Below, piece after piece: positions 5,558 to 6,445 of a stretch of DNA of 6,445 bases. Source of the DNA: Actinomycetota bacterium (GTDB taxonomy: Bacteria > Actinomycetota > Thermoleophilia > RBG-16-64-13); contig PMIZ01000335.1 in the NCBI GenBank assembly GCA_003157225.1, positions 1-6,445 on the forward strand. The letters run 5' to 3'. A program made the position numbers and the translations under genes. How positions within the stretch are numbered: position 1 is the stretch's first letter; each line of letters starts with the position of its first letter. The notes beneath the pieces were generated by a model, which worked only from the letters and a program-made list of their open reading frames with translations, made no database searches and was not told the origin of the DNA.

Positions 5558-6445
5558 GTGCTCAAGCTGTTCTACGTGACCGATATTCACGGTTCGAACG
5601 TCTGCTACCGGAAGTTCCTGAACGCGCTCCCCATCTACGGGGTGGACGTAGCCGTGCTGAACGGCGACCTGCTGGGCAAGGTGCTCGTCCCCCTGGTGGA
5701 GAAGGCCGGCGGCGGCCGGGAGTGCCACCTCATGGGCCAGTACACCGAGATGAACACCGCCGAAGAAGTGGCTGCCACCAAGAAGACCATAGAGAATGCC
5801 GGTTACTACTGGGTGGAGCAGACGCGCGAGGAGTACGAGGCCATCAAGGGCGACCACGCTGCCATCGACTCTCTGTTCAAGTTGCGGGCCATTGAGCGCA
5901 TCCAGGAATGGCTGGCGATGGCTGACGAACGTCTGGCCGGCAAGAACACCAGCGTTTACATCTGCCCCGGCAACGACGACTGGTGGGAGATCGACGGCAT
6001 GATCGCCCAGTCCAAGTCGCTTCTTCCCTGCGACGACATGATCGTGGAGTTCGACGGCTTCACCATGGTGTCGTCCTCGCGTTCCAATCCGACTCCCTGG
6101 GACACCCCGCGGGAAGGGTCCGAGGAGGAGCTGGCCGCCTACCTCGACGGTCTCTGCCGGCGGGTCGGCGACTCTCCCAAGGACTTCGAGAACGTCATCT
6201 TCAACTTCCACGTGCCGCCCTACGGCTACTCGCTCGACCTTTGCCCGAAACTGGACGCCAACATGCGCATGGCGGCCGAGGAGAAGATCCACGCCGGCAG
6301 CATCGGCGCGAAGCAGGTCATCGAGAAGTACCAGCCGCTGCTCGGCCTGCACGGACACATCCACGAGTCGCGTGGGGCCCAGAAGTCCGGGCGCACGCTC
6401 ATGATCAACCCGGGCAGCGAATACTCCGAAGGCATCCTCAAGGGC
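5558..6445 (+). CDS. Calcineurin-like metallophosphoesterase, C-terminus cut by the window edge
   Basis: A cytoplasmic-type metal-dependent phosphoesterase; 296 residues are visible and no stop is reached. The binuclear-metal motifs appear in order: DIH (9-11), NGD (35-37), GND (138-140), NFHVPP with His218 (216-221), and HGHIHES (265-271), followed by NPGSEYSEG (284-292). The last motif normally lies close to the end of the protein, so probably only 10-30 residues are missing. The start is GTG at 5558 with AAGGAG 7 nt upstream (5545-5550); the sequence LKLFYVTDIHG right after it is a typical first strand. Two traits stand out: about 100 residues separate NGD from GND, including a charged, probably helical insert (64-130), and GND is followed by Asp-Trp-Trp instead of the His of the classical GNH motif. 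It resembles predicted Icc-related phosphoesterases (COG2129-like). The substrate (cyclic nucleotide, nucleotide or other phosphoester) is unknown. Confidence 0.9.
   Translation, partial: MLKLFYVTDIHGSNVCYRKFLNALPIYGVDVAVLNGDLLGKVLVPLVEKAGGGRECHLMGQYTEMNTAEEVAATKKTIENAGYYWVEQTREEYEAIKGDHAAIDSLFKLRAIERIQEWLAMADERLAGKNTSVYICPGNDDWWEIDGMIAQSKSLLPCDDMIVEFDGFTMVSSSRSNPTPWDTPREGSEEELAAYLDGLCRRVGDSPKDFENVIFNFHVPPYGYSLDLCPKLDANMRMAAEEKIHAGSIGAKQVIEKYQPLLGLHGHIHESRGAQKSGRTLMINPGSEYSEGILKG

Noticed and set aside
5504..6364. 286-codon minus-strand open frame
   Set aside because: It is antisense to the metallophosphoesterase, which has all its metal-binding motifs and a good ribosome site; the minus-strand translation shows no domain.
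1..6445. CRISPR array, tRNA/rRNA, insertion sequence, toxin-antitoxin or defence system
   Set aside because: I looked for spaced repeats, transposase-like frames, terminal inverted repeats and tRNA-like cloverleaf segments and saw none; the gene order is tightly packed metabolism and transport.

Overview
The window is GC-rich bacterial DNA (GC bias at third codon positions, GTG and TTG starts, Shine-Dalgarno sites throughout). It is densely coding and shows no mobile element, phage, CRISPR or RNA-gene signature. The gene content (a ferredoxin-dependent 2-oxoacid oxidoreductase, an APC-type permease, a stand-alone pyruvate-kinase C-domain protein) suggests an anaerobe or facultative anaerobe that processes amino acids or 2-oxoacids. 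An uncultured high-GC lineage such as Actinobacteriota or Chloroflexota would fit, but that placement is only a guess.

Left half, minus strand (1-2718): a tightly packed operon read right to left. It encodes a 4-subunit 2-oxoacid:ferredoxin oxidoreductase of the VorB/Kor type in the order ferredoxin (delta), alpha, beta (TPP) and gamma. The delta/alpha and alpha/beta pairs share ATGA stop-start overlaps and beta/gamma overlap by 10 bp, so translation is probably coupled. Just beyond gamma, a strong AGGAGG site and an ATG open a further minus-strand gene that leaves the window after 19 codons; its product cannot be identified.

Centre (2719-3535): a 181-bp divergent intergenic region separates the operon from a plus-strand gene for a pyruvate-kinase alpha/beta (C-terminal) domain protein of unknown function. 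A non-coding stretch of 225 bp follows (3536-3760), with a weak hairpin, a possible promoter and a long leader.

Right half, plus strand (3761-6445): an APC-superfamily permease of 545 residues, a perfect 14-bp GC-rich hairpin that looks like its terminator, a possible promoter, and a calcineurin-like metallophosphoesterase starting at GTG 5558 and running off the right edge with all metal-binding motifs present.

Taken together, the permease could import an amino acid, a transaminase or dehydrogenase elsewhere could give the 2-oxoacid, and the Vor/Kor complex would convert it to an acyl-CoA while reducing ferredoxin. This link is inference from proximity only. I see ordinary but coherent metabolism; the least explained items are the pyruvate-kinase-like protein divergent from the oxidoreductase operon and the permease leader. 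I found no convincing undescribed system.
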